From: Jatrophihabitans cynanchi
GTDB taxonomy: Bacteria; Actinomycetota; Actinomycetes; Mycobacteriales; Jatrophihabitantaceae
DNA length: 64,000 bases
Assembly (NCBI RefSeq): GCF_027247405.1
Contig: NZ_CP097463.1
Location: 496,001 to 560,000, forward strand
Reading direction: 5' to 3'
Positions 34,690 through 44,334 of this stretch are shown here, piece after piece (within the stretch, counting starts at the first letter, position 1; each line of letters starts with the position of its first letter). The notes beneath the pieces were generated by a model. The model was given only the letters and a program-made list of their open reading frames with translations. It was not told where the DNA came from and searched no databases. The translations under genes were made by a program, and so were the position numbers.

Positions 34690-35226
34690 TCAATGGCTGG
34701 TCGGTGGCGTGTCGCTACGAAGGAACACCCGCAGCAGGTCGGCTCGCGCGACGATGCCGACCAGCACGCCGTCGGCGTCGACGACAGGCAGCCGCTGCAC
34801 CCGCTTGTGAGCGGCGAGCCGGGCGGCGGATTCGACCGTTGCGTCCGGTGTGGTCACCACCGCGGGCGTCGTCATCAGCTCGCGAGCCGTCGCGTCGCGC
34901 ATCGGATGGCTGTGGGCGAGCAGGTCCGAGGCGGAGATCACCCCGACGACCCGGCGCCGCTCGTCGAGCACCGGCACGGCTCCGACGTGATTGCGCGCGA
35001 GGGCCTGCACGATGTCCGGGAAGCGTGCCTGTTCCCGGGCCGCGACGACACCGCGCACCATGACCTCGGCCACCGGTGTCGTAGCCGCTCGGCTGGACGC
35101 CTCGCCCGTCGATGTGCCGAGCTCGCGAAGGTACCGCAGCGTCGTCTCGCGATGCTCGGCGTGTTGCTGCACCCAGTCCGGGTTCAGCTCCGGCATCCAT
35201 GTCGACGAGAGCATCGTCATCGTCAT
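34690..35226 (-). CDS. CBS-domain protein
   Basis: 178 aa. One Bateman module: VAEVMVRGVVAAREQ to GVISASDLLAHS, and ARELMTTPAVVTTPD to GIVARADLLRVFL. The first 50 residues are not part of a known domain. GGAGG precedes the ATG, ten bases after the ferredoxin/NADPH subunit stop. Probably senses adenylates for the operon's products (inference). Confidence 0.87.
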   Translation of the reverse strand: MTMTMLSSTWMPELNPDWVQQHAEHRETTLRYLRELGTSTGEASSRAATTPVAEVMVRGVVAAREQARFPDIVQALARNHVGAVPVLDERRRVVGVISASDLLAHSHPMRDATARELMTTPAVVTTPDATVESAARLAAHKRVQRLPVVDADGVLVGIVARADLLRVFLRSDTPPTSH

Positions 35227-35236
35227 CGCCTCCTGT

Positions 35237-36865
35237 TCAACTCTCTTCCGGCACCATCTCGATGGCGCCGCACGGGCACTCGGCCGCGCACAGTCCGCAG
35301 CCCTTGCAGTAGTCGAGATCGATGGCGTAGTGGTTGGCGCCGTCGAGCTTGATCACCGCGTTGTCCGGGCACACCCCGAGACAGTTGTCGCAGCCGAAGC
35401 AGTTGCCGCACGACAGGCAGCGCCGCGCCTCGAACAGTGCGGTGTCCTCGTCCAGCCCACCGACGACCTCGCCGAACGTGTCCGTCCGGCGGGCTGCCTC
35501 GAGGCGGGGACGAACGCTGCGCGGCGCGTCGCTGTAGTACCAGGTGTTCAGCCCGGAGTACGGCACCGGATCGCGTTCCTGCCTCTGCGCCGGCGGATCC
35601 TGCCGGCGCAGCCAGCTGTCGATGGCCACGGCGGCCCGGCGGCCGTGGCCGATCGAGTGTGTCACCGACCGGTCCGTGGGCACGGCGTCGCCGCCGGCGA
35701 ACACGCCCGGGCTACCGGTCATCATCGCCTCGTCGACCTCGATCACCCCGTCCACCACGCGCAGTCCGGGCACCGTGTCGAGCAGGCTCCGGTCGACGTC
35801 CTGGCCGAGGGCCAGCACGACGGCGTCCCCGGCCAACTCCTCGAACTCGCCGGTCGGCTGCGGCAGCCCGGCCTCGTCGAGCGTCATCTTCTCCAGGGTG
35901 AGCGAGCCCTCGCCGACCGCGGCGATGGTGCGTAGCCACTTGATCCGGACGCCCTCGGCGAGCGCCTCGTCCAGCTCCTGCCGGTCGGCGGGCATCTGCG
36001 CCTGGGTACGCCGGTACACGACGACAGCATCGTCGGCGCCGAGCCGCCGCGCGGTGCGCGCGGCGTCCATCGCGGTGTTGCCGCCGCCGTAGACCACCAC
36101 TGCGCGGCCCAGGCCGGGCCGCTCGCCGTCGGCGACGCTGCCCAGCACGCTCAACGCGTCCAGCACCCGGGACGCCTGGCCGGCGGGCAGGTAGGCGCGG
36201 CGGCTGAGCTGCGCCCCGATCGCGATCAGCGCCGCGTCGAACCCGCCGGCTCGCATCGTCTCCCGTAGGTCGGTGACCTTGCTGTTCATGCAGAAGGTGA
36301 CGCCGAGGTCGGCCAGCCGGGCGATCTCGATGTCGAGAACGTCGCGGGGCAGCCGGAAGGTCGGGATGCCGTGGCGCATCATCCCGCCCGGCTCCTCCCC
36401 CGCGTCGTGCACGTGCACCTCGTGGCCCAGGCGGCGCAGTTGATAGGCCGCCGACAGGCCACAGGGTCCGGCCCCCACGACGAGGACGCGGCGCCCGGTC
36501 GCAGGTGCCGCATCCGGCAGCCGCCAGCCGGCGTCGATCGCCCGGTCGCCGAGGAATCGTTCGACGGAGTTGATGCCCACGGCGGAGTCCAGTTCCGCGC
36601 GGTTGCACGCCGTTTCGCACGGGTGGTAGCAGACCCGGCCCATCACGGCCGGGAACGGGTTGTCCTGCACCAGCCGGCGCCACGCACTCTCGTAGCTGCC
36701 GTCCTCAGCGGCGTACAGCCACGCCTGGACGTGTTCGCCGGCCGGGCAGGCGTGCTGGCACGGCGGCAGCCCGGCCGTGTAGACGGGGCGCTCGCTGCGC
36801 CACATGCCGGTGTGGTTGGCGAGGCTGGACCGCACGTCCAGCGTGATCGCGAACGGCTTGTTCAT
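35237..36865 (-). CDS. GltD-like FAD/NAD(P) oxidoreductase fused to 2[4Fe-4S] ferredoxin (PorD-like)
   Basis: 542 aa. The N-terminal domain has cysteines in PPCQHACP and CYHPCETACNR for [4Fe-4S] binding as in GltD/DPYD. Next come an FAD Rossmann loop VLVVGAGPCGLSAA and an NAD(P) loop VVVYGGGNTAMDAAR. The last 60 residues carry CLSCGNCFGCDNCLGVCP and CKGCGLCAAECP, two [4Fe-4S] ferredoxin motifs. It follows the beta subunit with a one-base overlap and probably serves as the electron-transfer (delta) subunit, moving electrons between ferredoxin clusters and NAD(P). The fusion links pyruvate oxidation directly to NAD(P)H (inference). Confidence 0.88.
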   Translation of the reverse strand: MNKPFAITLDVRSSLANHTGMWRSERPVYTAGLPPCQHACPAGEHVQAWLYAAEDGSYESAWRRLVQDNPFPAVMGRVCYHPCETACNRAELDSAVGINSVERFLGDRAIDAGWRLPDAAPATGRRVLVVGAGPCGLSAAYQLRRLGHEVHVHDAGEEPGGMMRHGIPTFRLPRDVLDIEIARLADLGVTFCMNSKVTDLRETMRAGGFDAALIAIGAQLSRRAYLPAGQASRVLDALSVLGSVADGERPGLGRAVVVYGGGNTAMDAARTARRLGADDAVVVYRRTQAQMPADRQELDEALAEGVRIKWLRTIAAVGEGSLTLEKMTLDEAGLPQPTGEFEELAGDAVVLALGQDVDRSLLDTVPGLRVVDGVIEVDEAMMTGSPGVFAGGDAVPTDRSVTHSIGHGRRAAVAIDSWLRRQDPPAQRQERDPVPYSGLNTWYYSDAPRSVRPRLEAARRTDTFGEVVGGLDEDTALFEARRCLSCGNCFGCDNCLGVCPDNAVIKLDGANHYAIDLDYCKGCGLCAAECPCGAIEMVPEES

Positions 36866-37860
36866 CAGCTCTCCTCGTCCAACAACCCGTAACGGACGAT
36901 GTTCTGGTCGGCCAGCCGCTGCACCCGCGCGACCAGATCGGGCCGGCCCTCGCCACGGAACAGGTGGGCGTACCGGCGTTGTGGGCGCAGGTACTCCTCG
37001 ACCGGCACCCGGCCGCGGATCGGCAGCGCGCTGGTGACCACGCCGCCTTCTGCCTCGATGACGGGGAACAGCCCGCTGCGTTGTGCCAGCCGCGCCAGCC
37101 GGACCGTCTCGGACGTGGCCGAACCCCAGCCGAGCGGGCAGGGCACCAGCACGTGCAGGTAGCGGGCGCCACGAATGCTCATCGCCTTGCGCACCTTGGC
37201 CTCGAGGTCGTGCAGTTCGGCCACGGTCGCGGTGGCGACGTACGGGATGTCGTGGGCGATCGCGATCCGCGCGGCGTCCTTGCCGATGCCGAACAGGTTG
37301 CCCGGCTCGGCGCCGACCGCCTCGGTCGTCGCGGTCCGCGCGCCGCCTGGCGTCGCCCCGCTGCGCTGCACGCCGGTGTTCATGTAGGCCTGGTTGTCGT
37401 AGCACACGTAGAGCACGTCGTCGTTGCGCTCGAACATCCCGGACAGGCACGCGAAGCCGATGTCTACCGTGCCGCCGTCCCCGCCCTGCGCGAGCACCCG
37501 GATGTCGCCGCGGCCCGTGGTTCGCAGCCCGGCGGCGACGCCGGACGCGACCGAGGCCGCGTTCGCGAACACCGAGTGCAACCACGGCAATTGCCAGGCG
37601 CTCTCCGGGTACGGCGTGGAGAACACCTCGAGGCAGCCGGTGGCGTTCACCGTCACGAGCCGGCCGCCGACGGCGTGCGCGGCCGCGTCCAGCACGTAGC
37701 GCGCGGCCAACGCCTCGCCGCAGCCCTGGCAGGCGCGGTGGCCCGAGGTCAGCGCATTGCGCCGCTCGGGATTCGCCTGCTCGGTGCGCTGGTCGAGCGG
37801 GAGCAGCCGGTTGCCCACGGCACGCGAACCGACTTGGTAGAACTTCGCCGTCTGCGTCAT
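36865..37860 (-). CDS. porB: Pyruvate:ferredoxin oxidoreductase beta subunit (TPP-binding)
   Basis: 331 aa. TPP-enzyme C-terminal type: HRACQGCGEALAARYVL (cluster-adjacent cysteines), GDGGTVDIGFACLSG (the TPP/Mg GDG motif) and YDNQAYMNTGVQRSG (pyruvate-type). The sequence favours pyruvate over 2-oxoglutarate because the NxxYxNTGxQ pattern is the PorB one. Overlaps PorA by four bases. Ferredoxin-dependent decarboxylation of pyruvate to acetyl-CoA. Confidence 0.92.
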   Translation of the reverse strand: MTQTAKFYQVGSRAVGNRLLPLDQRTEQANPERRNALTSGHRACQGCGEALAARYVLDAAAHAVGGRLVTVNATGCLEVFSTPYPESAWQLPWLHSVFANAASVASGVAAGLRTTGRGDIRVLAQGGDGGTVDIGFACLSGMFERNDDVLYVCYDNQAYMNTGVQRSGATPGGARTATTEAVGAEPGNLFGIGKDAARIAIAHDIPYVATATVAELHDLEAKVRKAMSIRGARYLHVLVPCPLGWGSATSETVRLARLAQRSGLFPVIEAEGGVVTSALPIRGRVPVEEYLRPQRRYAHLFRGEGRPDLVARVQRLADQNIVRYGLLDEES

Positions 37861-39041
37861 GACAGCCCTCCTGCGGCGAGCGCTGCATCGACGACGTCCT
37901 CGTGCAGGTCGAGGAAGCGCAGGTCCTCGAGCCGGCCGGCCGCCGCGTCGTCGAGAACGGTGCGGAGCGAGTCCTTGGTGACCGGACGCCCTCCCAGCCC
38001 GGCGATCACGGTGCGCACCGTGATCGGCAGGCCGGTGAGTGCGGCGCGCACGTCCGGCGTGATGACCCCGCCGGCGCCCGGTGCGAAGGCACGCTCGAGC
38101 ACGATCACCTCGGCGGCACCGTGCAGGGCGTCGCGCAGCGCTGCGACCGGGAAGGGCCGGAACAGCGTCAGCGACACCACCCCGACATCGCGGCCCTCGG
38201 CGGCGAGTTCGTCGGCAAGTTCGTGTGCCGTGCCTGTGACCGATCCGATGGTCAGCAACACGGTGCGCGCGTGCTCGGCACGGTACGGCGAGACGGCCGA
38301 CAACCGGTGCCCGGTCAGTTGCGCGTAGCGCTCGGTCAGCTCGTCGAAGACGTCCGCGGCGCGCAGCAGGGTGCGGTGGCTGATCGCGCGCACCTCGGTG
38401 AACGCCTCCGGCCCGACCATCGCGCCTATCGTCACCGGGTGGTCGGGGTCGAGCACCTGCCGCGGCGTGAACGGAGGCAAGAAGGCGTCGACCTGCTCCT
38501 GGCCGGGCACCTCGATCGGCTCGATCGCGTGGGTGAGGACGAAGCCGTCGACACACACCATCACCGGCAGCGACAGCGATTCGGCGAGCCGGAAGGCGAC
38601 GACGTGCAGGTCGACCGCGGCCTGGTTGTCGTCCGCGTACAGCTGCACCCAGCCGCAGTCACGCTGGCTCATCGAGTCGCTCTGGTCGTTCCAGATGTTG
38701 ATCGGCGCCCCGATCGCCCGGTTCGCAACGGTAAGGACGACGGGCAGGCCCAGCCCGCTGACGTTGTAGAGCACCTCGGCCATGTACAGCAGCCCCTGGC
38801 TCGCGGTCGCGGTGTAGGCCCGCGCGCCGACAGCGCAGGCACCGAGCGAGGCGGACATCGAGGCGAACTCGGACTCGACCGTGAGGAACTCGCAGCCGGC
38901 CAGTTCGCCCGCCTTCACCATCGCGCCGAGCGCCTCGACGATGTGCGTCTGCGGCGTGATGGGATAGGCCGCGATCACCTTGGGCCGGCAGCGGGCGACC
39001 GCCAGCGCGACCGCGCGGGAGCCCTCCACTTGCTCATACAT
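37857..39041 (-). CDS. porA: Pyruvate:ferredoxin oxidoreductase alpha subunit
   Basis: 394 aa. PYR/domain III type: AAYPITPQTHIVEALG at the N-terminus, SQGLLYMAEVLYNVSGLGLP, and a transketolase-C-like half with TIGSVTGTAHELADEL. Complete by length (archaeal-type PorA about 390 aa). It overlaps the gamma-subunit stop by eight bases and the beta-subunit start by four. Confidence 0.92.
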   Translation of the reverse strand: MYEQVEGSRAVALAVARCRPKVIAAYPITPQTHIVEALGAMVKAGELAGCEFLTVESEFASMSASLGACAVGARAYTATASQGLLYMAEVLYNVSGLGLPVVLTVANRAIGAPINIWNDQSDSMSQRDCGWVQLYADDNQAAVDLHVVAFRLAESLSLPVMVCVDGFVLTHAIEPIEVPGQEQVDAFLPPFTPRQVLDPDHPVTIGAMVGPEAFTEVRAISHRTLLRAADVFDELTERYAQLTGHRLSAVSPYRAEHARTVLLTIGSVTGTAHELADELAAEGRDVGVVSLTLFRPFPVAALRDALHGAAEVIVLERAFAPGAGGVITPDVRAALTGLPITVRTVIAGLGGRPVTKDSLRTVLDDAAAGRLEDLRFLDLHEDVVDAALAAGGLS

Positions 39042-39627
39042 CCGTGCTCACCACTTTTCGGCTGACCAGGTCGTGGGCCGCGCGCGCGGCCGCCACGTTC
39101 CCGCCGGCGATCGCGGCGGCCATGCGTTCGTGCACCGCTCGCTCCAGGCCGGCGAGTGACACCGCGCCGGTCAGTGCGGCGAAGGCACCGAGCAGGCAGA
39201 TGTTCGGCACCGCGGCGCCGGTGTGCCGGCGGGCCAGGTCGGTCGCGGGCACCACCTGAAGCCGGTCAGGCCCGATCCGCGCCGACAGGTCGGCCAGTCC
39301 GAGTTCCTCCGGTGAGCGCGTGGAGTTGACGACGACGTAGCCGGCTGGTGCGAGCCCGGCGAAGACGTCGACGTGGTGCAGCAGGGTGGCGTCGACGATG
39401 ATCACGGCATCCGGTGCCATGACCGGTTCGCGGGTGCGGATCGGCGCCTTCGCGAGCCGGCAGTACGCCACCACAGGTGCGCCCATGCGTTCGGAGCCGA
39501 AGCTGGGAAAGGCCTGCGCCTGCAGCCCGTCGTGGAAACCGGCGACGGACAGCACCTCGGCCGCAGTGACCACGCCCTGGCCGCCGCGCCCGTGCACGCG
39601 AACCTGGACGAGGCCGGAATCGCTCAC
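39034..39627 (-). CDS. porG: Pyruvate:ferredoxin oxidoreductase gamma subunit
   Basis: 197 aa. VRVHGRGGQGVVTAAEVLS is the gamma-domain signature; PSFGSERMGAPV and VPNICLLGAFAALTG also match. GTG start at 39627 overlaps the acg3 stop (GTGA). First enzyme gene of the oxidoreductase operon, order gamma-alpha-beta-delta. Confidence 0.92.
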   Translation of the reverse strand: MSDSGLVQVRVHGRGGQGVVTAAEVLSVAGFHDGLQAQAFPSFGSERMGAPVVAYCRLAKAPIRTREPVMAPDAVIIVDATLLHHVDVFAGLAPAGYVVVNSTRSPEELGLADLSARIGPDRLQVVPATDLARRHTGAAVPNICLLGAFAALTGAVSLAGLERAVHERMAAAIAGGNVAAARAAHDLVSRKVVSTDV

Positions 39628-40625
39628 TGTGCGGCCTCCTGCGACTCGGTGACCAACAGCTCCGACAGTGGGCGGCGGTTCACCGGCGGCATGGCCGGTG
39701 CACGACCGACCCGCAGCAGGATGTGCGGGAAGTGCTCGAGCCCGAGTTCGGCGCGCAGTTCGCGGTTCGTCTGCTGCACCTCGATCACCTGCGTCAACGG
39801 GCCGGCCGCGTAGCCGCGCCTGGTCAGTTCCAGCAGCAGCCGCTCCAACGCCTCGCCGGCCCGTAGCCAGTCGACCGTGCGGTTCGCCCTGGTGTTCAGC
39901 AGCATCAGGCACTGCGTCAACGCCGAGTGGGTGCGCATGGGCAGCCAGCCCATTCCGTGCGTGTCGAAGTCGCGGATCGGCAGGTCGTCGCCCGAGCCGG
40001 TGTCCACGTGTGGGACCGACATCGCCGGCACGCCGTCCGGGCGGCGCGGATCGTCCGTCGTCCACCGCCGCAGTTCGGCCCGGTACCCGGGATCGGCGTT
40101 CTCGATCGCATCGGCGCGTTGGCTCAGCGCCGCGAGCGCCAGCCGGTGTTCCGGGCGGGTCACCGGCATCAGCTCCGCCCCCTCCTCCGCGACCGCGTCG
40201 ATCAACTCCGCGATCACCTCCGCCGGGACCGGATCGTCCTCGAACTGGCGCCGGTTGGTGTGCCGGTCGGCAATGGACGCCGCCAGTTCGCCGAGCGGGA
40301 TCCACTCCAGGTGCGCGTCGACGATCGTGATCCGGTAGGCGAGCTCGGGACGCGTGATGTCGGGGAAGCGCTCGACCTGTACCCGCCAGCCGAGTGCGGC
40401 CAGTGCGACGCGGGCGTTGAAGGCTGCGCAGCCCACGCTGATCAGCAACTGGCGGCCCAACGGGTCGAGCACCTGAAGGTGCCGGGTCCCGTCGACGAAG
40501 ATCTCCAGGCTCGGGCCGCTGATCGCGAACCGCCACGGTTGGGTGTTGTGGATCGACGGGGCGAGCGCGGCTTGCGAGGCGGCGTGGTGCAGGGCTGCCG
40601 AAAGATCGAGCTTGTCGAACTCCAT
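39624..40625 (-). CDS. Acg-family nitroreductase-like flavoprotein (acg3)
   Basis: 333 aa, third Acg paralogue: LAPSIHNTQPWRFAIS, DRHTNRRQFEDD, and GEALERLLLELTRRGYA. ATG at 40625 chosen over an in-frame upstream one at 40661. It heads the pyruvate:ferredoxin oxidoreductase operon with a coupled stop/start, and a near-consensus DosR box lies 65 bp upstream inside the 3' end of the preceding ATPase gene. Coupling suggests functional linkage, for example flavin storage or electron disposal, but this is inference. Confidence 0.9.
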   Translation of the reverse strand: MEFDKLDLSAALHHAASQAALAPSIHNTQPWRFAISGPSLEIFVDGTRHLQVLDPLGRQLLISVGCAAFNARVALAALGWRVQVERFPDITRPELAYRITIVDAHLEWIPLGELAASIADRHTNRRQFEDDPVPAEVIAELIDAVAEEGAELMPVTRPEHRLALAALSQRADAIENADPGYRAELRRWTTDDPRRPDGVPAMSVPHVDTGSGDDLPIRDFDTHGMGWLPMRTHSALTQCLMLLNTRANRTVDWLRAGEALERLLLELTRRGYAAGPLTQVIEVQQTNRELRAELGLEHFPHILLRVGRAPAMPPVNRRPLSELLVTESQEAAQ

Positions 40626-40642
40626 GTCCTCACCCCTCGCCG

Positions 40643-43360
40643 TCACCGCGTGGTACTCCAATCCTCAGGCCGCTGCCGCGGCGGCAGCAGGGCCGAACGT
40701 CCCACCGGTCCGGTTCGTCCGTCCCGCGGCGGCGGCACGTCGGCCGCCCGCCGGCGGGCCACGGCGCGGTAGAACTCGTCGACGCCCCAGACCAGGACCG
40801 GGCAGGCCAGCAGCAGTGGCACGGTGTACAGCGGCGGTGCGGCCGTCCCCAACATCCGCTGCAGCGGGGGCAGCAGGACGACACCGGCCGCAAAGGCGAT
40901 CTCGAAGGCGATGCCCGCGAGCAGCAGCCGGTTGCTGGTGAGGCCGATGTCGCGTAGCGCCGCCCGCTCGGTTCGGGCTGCGATCGCGGTGCCCACCTGG
41001 CAGGCCACGATCGCCAGGAAGGTGATCGTGGTCGCCTGCAGGTAGGCGGCATGCAACCGATGGCCGGCGGCGACCGCGTCACCCGGCCGCCAGCCGGCCC
41101 GGGTGAGGACCAGGAAGAACAGCGCCATGGCCAACACGGCGGACACCGTGCCCATGAGCAGCCAGGCCCGTCCCAGCAGTCGTGCTGTGATCAGGTGCAC
41201 GCCGCGCGAGCGCGGCGGGCGGTCCATGACGTCCGGCTCGGCACCTTCGCGGCCGAGCGCCAAGGCGGGCAGCGTCTCGGTACCGAGGTCGATGGCGAGG
41301 ATCTGCAGCACCGTCAGCGGCAGCGGGACGGCGCCCGCGCTCAGCGCGAACACCGCGAAGGGAACCACCTCGGGAACGGCGTGGGCAAAGATGTAGAGCA
41401 CGAACTTGCGTAGGTTCTCCCAGACCCTGCGGCCCTCGCGCACCGCGGTGACGATCGTCGCGAAGTCGTCGTCGGTCAGCACCATCGTCGCCGCTTCGCG
41501 CGCCACGTCGGTTCCCGAACGTCCCATCGCCACGCCGATGTCCGCACGCCGCAGCGCTGGGGCGTCGTTCACGCCGTCGCCCGTCATCGCGACGACGTCG
41601 CCGCGGTGCCGCAAGGCATCTGCGAGCCGCAGCTTTCCCTCCGGCGTGCTACGGGCGAACACCATGTCGCCGTCGCGGTCCAGCACGGAGTCGAGCTCAC
41701 GATCGGTCATCGCATCGAGTTCCGGGCCGGTGACCACGCGGTCCACCCGGATGCCCACCTGGCGGGCGATCTCCGCCGCCGTCCGCGCGTGATCACCGGT
41801 GATGACGTTCACGCGGATGCCGGCACGGTGGCATGCCGCCACCGCGTCGGCCACCTCGGGCCGCGGTGGGTCCAGCAGGGCCACCAGCCCGAGCAGGCAC
41901 AGCCGCGACTCGGCGTCCTCGGCGTCCTCGGCGCCGGACGGGACGGCGCCGCGTCGCTCGGCCAACGCCAGCACCCGCAACCCGCGCTGCGCGAACGCGT
42001 CCACCGCATCCTCGACGAGCTGCCGGTCCGGTGGTGTCAGCGCGCTCGTCACATCACCGCCGAACCACCACGACGTGCACAGTGGCAGTACCGACTCCGG
42101 CGCGCCCTTGACCGACACCACGACCTGCGAGCCGTGCCGCGCAACGACACTCATCCGTTTGCGCCTGCTGTCGAAGCGGAAGGTGGCGATCCGCTGACCC
42201 GGTTGCACGCCGACGGCTTCGGCGAAGCCGAGCAGCGCTCGCTCCATCGGGTCCGCGGACGCCTCGAGCGGGTTGCAGTCGGCCATGACCGTTGCCAGGG
42301 CGACGGCCACGCTCGCGTCCTCAGCACCGGCGAACTCCCGGCCCGCGGCCCAGAGCCGCTCGACGGCCATCTGGTTCTGCGTGATGGTGCCTGTCTTGTC
42401 GGTGCAGATGACGGTCGTCGACCCGAGCGTCTCGACGGCCGACAGCCTCTTGACGAGGGCACCTGAACGGGCCAACACCCGGACGCCGACGGCCAGGGCC
42501 AGGGTGATCGTCGGCAGCAAGCCCTCCGGGACGTTCGCCACCAGCAGGCCGACTGCGAAGACAGCGGCGTCACGCAGCGACAGCCCCGCCAGCAGGCCGA
42601 GCGGGAGGAACAGCACACCGATCGCGATCGCGACGGCCGCGATCAGCCATGCGGTTCGGCGTACCTGACGCTGCAACGGGCTCTCCTCGCCTGCGCCGCG
42701 TTGCGAGAGCGCAGCGATCCGGCCGAGTTCGGTGTGGCTGCCGGTCGCGAACACCACCGCCGTCGCCTGCCCCGACGTGCACGAGGTGCCCGAGAAGACG
42801 ACTGTGGGAGCGTCGATGAGCCGGTCCGCGACATCCGGCAGTCGCGCCGCCCGGACGACCGGCACCGACTCACCGGTGAGCGAGGACATGTCGAGCTCGA
42901 GCTCGCCGTCCAGCAGTCGGGCATCCGCGCAGATCCGGTCGCCCTCGCCGACGTGCAGGACGTCGCCGCGCACGATCTCGGCGACCGGCACCGTGCGGAC
43001 GACGCCGTCCCGGGCCACCCGCGCGGACGGGGGCAGGTAGCCCGCGAGGGCTTGGACCGCCCGAGCTGCCTGCCGCTCCTGCGCGAACGCGACGAGTGCG
43101 TTCACGCCGATCACGCCGACTATCGCCCACCCCAGGGCCGGGTTGCCGGTCACGAAGGACAGCCCGGCGGCCAACCACAGCAGCAGGGCGAGCGGATGCG
43201 TGAACTGGGCACCCAGTTCGACGAGCCATCGCGCGCCGCCGCTGACCGGTAGCACGTTCGCGCCGTACAGTGCCAGACGCCGCGCCGCTTCGCGCTCACC
43301 GAGGCCGCCACGGCAGCTGCCCAGGTCGCGCAGCAGCAGCTCGGTGGGCTCGGTCGTCAT
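40643..43360 (-). CDS. ctpF: P2-type cation-transporting ATPase (CtpF-like)
   Basis: 905 aa, exactly the size of M. tuberculosis CtpF (Rv1997), a DosR-regulon P2A ATPase linked to calcium efflux. Motifs: [11 protein letters not shown] (actuator), [14 protein letters not shown] (phosphorylated Asp), [11 protein letters not shown] (nucleotide), and [11 protein letters not shown]. Membrane segments: two before the actuator, two after ([29 protein letters not shown]), and six C-terminal. PEGLLP in segment M4 fits a divalent cation site. Inner-membrane protein. The DUF6544 gene lies 65 bp upstream in the same operon. Confidence 0.88.
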   Translation of the reverse strand: MTTEPTELLLRDLGSCRGGLGEREAARRLALYGANVLPVSGGARWLVELGAQFTHPLALLLWLAAGLSFVTGNPALGWAIVGVIGVNALVAFAQERQAARAVQALAGYLPPSARVARDGVVRTVPVAEIVRGDVLHVGEGDRICADARLLDGELELDMSSLTGESVPVVRAARLPDVADRLIDAPTVVFSGTSCTSGQATAVVFATGSHTELGRIAALSQRGAGEESPLQRQVRRTAWLIAAVAIAIGVLFLPLGLLAGLSLRDAAVFAVGLLVANVPEGLLPTITLALAVGVRVLARSGALVKRLSAVETLGSTTVICTDKTGTITQNQMAVERLWAAGREFAGAEDASVAVALATVMADCNPLEASADPMERALLGFAEAVGVQPGQRIATFRFDSRRKRMSVVARHGSQVVVSVKGAPESVLPLCTSWWFGGDVTSALTPPDRQLVEDAVDAFAQRGLRVLALAERRGAVPSGAEDAEDAESRLCLLGLVALLDPPRPEVADAVAACHRAGIRVNVITGDHARTAAEIARQVGIRVDRVVTGPELDAMTDRELDSVLDRDGDMVFARSTPEGKLRLADALRHRGDVVAMTGDGVNDAPALRRADIGVAMGRSGTDVAREAATMVLTDDDFATIVTAVREGRRVWENLRKFVLYIFAHAVPEVVPFAVFALSAGAVPLPLTVLQILAIDLGTETLPALALGREGAEPDVMDRPPRSRGVHLITARLLGRAWLLMGTVSAVLAMALFFLVLTRAGWRPGDAVAAGHRLHAAYLQATTITFLAIVACQVGTAIAARTERAALRDIGLTSNRLLLAGIAFEIAFAAGVVLLPPLQRMLGTAAPPLYTVPLLLACPVLVWGVDEFYRAVARRRAADVPPPRDGRTGPVGRSALLPPRQRPEDWSTTR
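40690..40703 (-). promoter_or_regulatory. Putative DosR box for acg3-por operon
   Basis: Minus strand reads GGGACGTTCGGCCC, 65 bp upstream of acg3 and inside the ATPase reading frame. Strong match to the DosR pattern. Confidence 0.7.
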
Positions 43361-43425
43361 CTGCCGCAGTGACCGCGCCTCCGTTGCGTGAGCGCCGTCC
43401 GGCGCGCCACCGGCCACGGTGCCCG

Positions 43426-44205
43426 TCAATGGAAGGTCGCGTCGTCGACGAACTGCTCGATGAACGGGTCGAGGTGCCCATCGGCGTTGTCGGCGTACCC
43501 GGCCCGGACGCGCGTCGGGATGGTGAAGCCGTCGAAGGTGCGCGGCTGGTCGACCTGGACGACGAACCGATGCTCGCCGAACCCGGCGCCGCCGACCTGT
43601 GCCCATCGGCGTAGTGCCGCCGCCCGCGGTTCGCCGTCGGGCGCGACGCACAAGGTCAGTTCGTAGTGGTGGCGTAGGAACGGCACGGTGACGGTCACGG
43701 TGTCCTCGTCCACAGCACTCCAGCGGATGCCCGGATCGAGTGCTGCCGCGGGAACCAGCAGCATCTCGGCCACCAGCCGCCCGGCCGCGCTGTGCGTGAT
43801 GTCCGCACCGGTTGCCGAGACGACCGGAATCCGCCCGGCGATCGCGTGCCGCATCTCGCCGTGGCCGGCGGTGAGCCGGTCGTACCCCGACAGCGGCAGC
43901 CCGAACAGCCGGGTGCGTTCGGCCCAGATGTAGCCGCAGCCGCCGACGAGCACCTGACGCGCCCGGAACGAGCGCCACCGGCCGAGCCTGATCCGGCCGT
44001 GCAACTCCAGTTCGACGCATCGGCGCAGCTCGGTTCCGGGCGCGATCGCGAACCGCAACCAGCGTCGCGCCGGTTCGGGCAGCGCGGCGACCGACTGGGG
44101 GTCGAAGTGGCCGGCGACCGTGGGGCGGGTCAGGAACTCCGTCCACTGCCGGCGCAGCTCCGGCGGCAGTTGGGCGGGCGCTTCGGGCGCGGCGAGTTCC
44201 TGCAC
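43426..44205 (-). CDS. DUF6544/DUF6920-type protein
   Basis: 259 aa from a GTG at 44205. The sequence has [18 protein letters not shown] near the N-terminus and a beta-rich remainder ([35 protein letters not shown]), matching the DUF6544-type proteins of actinobacteria. Cytosolic or peripheral; no membrane segment. Function unknown. A DosR-type box is 36 bp upstream. It leads the CtpF-like ATPase. Confidence 0.7.
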   Translation of the reverse strand: MQELAAPEAPAQLPPELRRQWTEFLTRPTVAGHFDPQSVAALPEPARRWLRFAIAPGTELRRCVELELHGRIRLGRWRSFRARQVLVGGCGYIWAERTRLFGLPLSGYDRLTAGHGEMRHAIAGRIPVVSATGADITHSAAGRLVAEMLLVPAAALDPGIRWSAVDEDTVTVTVPFLRHHYELTLCVAPDGEPRAAALRRWAQVGGAGFGEHRFVVQVDQPRTFDGFTIPTRVRAGYADNADGHLDPFIEQFVDDATFH

Positions 44206-44240
44206 GGACTCAGCGTCGTGCTGTCCGCGCAACGCGGGTA

Positions 44241-44254
44241 CGGGCCGAGGTCCC
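44241..44254 (-). promoter_or_regulatory. Putative DosR box for DUF6544-ctpF operon
   Basis: Minus strand reads GGGACCTCGGCCCG, 36 bp upstream of the GTG at 44205. One of a pair nine bases apart. Confidence 0.6.
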
Positions 44255-44262
44255 GGGCCGTC

Positions 44263-44276
44263 GGGACCTTGCGCCC
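44263..44276 (+). promoter_or_regulatory. Putative DosR box for usp-gap operon
   Basis: GGGACCTTGCGCCC, ending 58 bp before the USP ATG. Centre-to-centre spacing from the 44241 box is 22 bases, about two helical turns. Confidence 0.65.
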
Positions 44277-44334
44277 TGACCGCGCCCGCTCGCGCCGAGC
44301 AGGGTGGGAAGGGATCCCGAGAGGAGCGAGCAAC

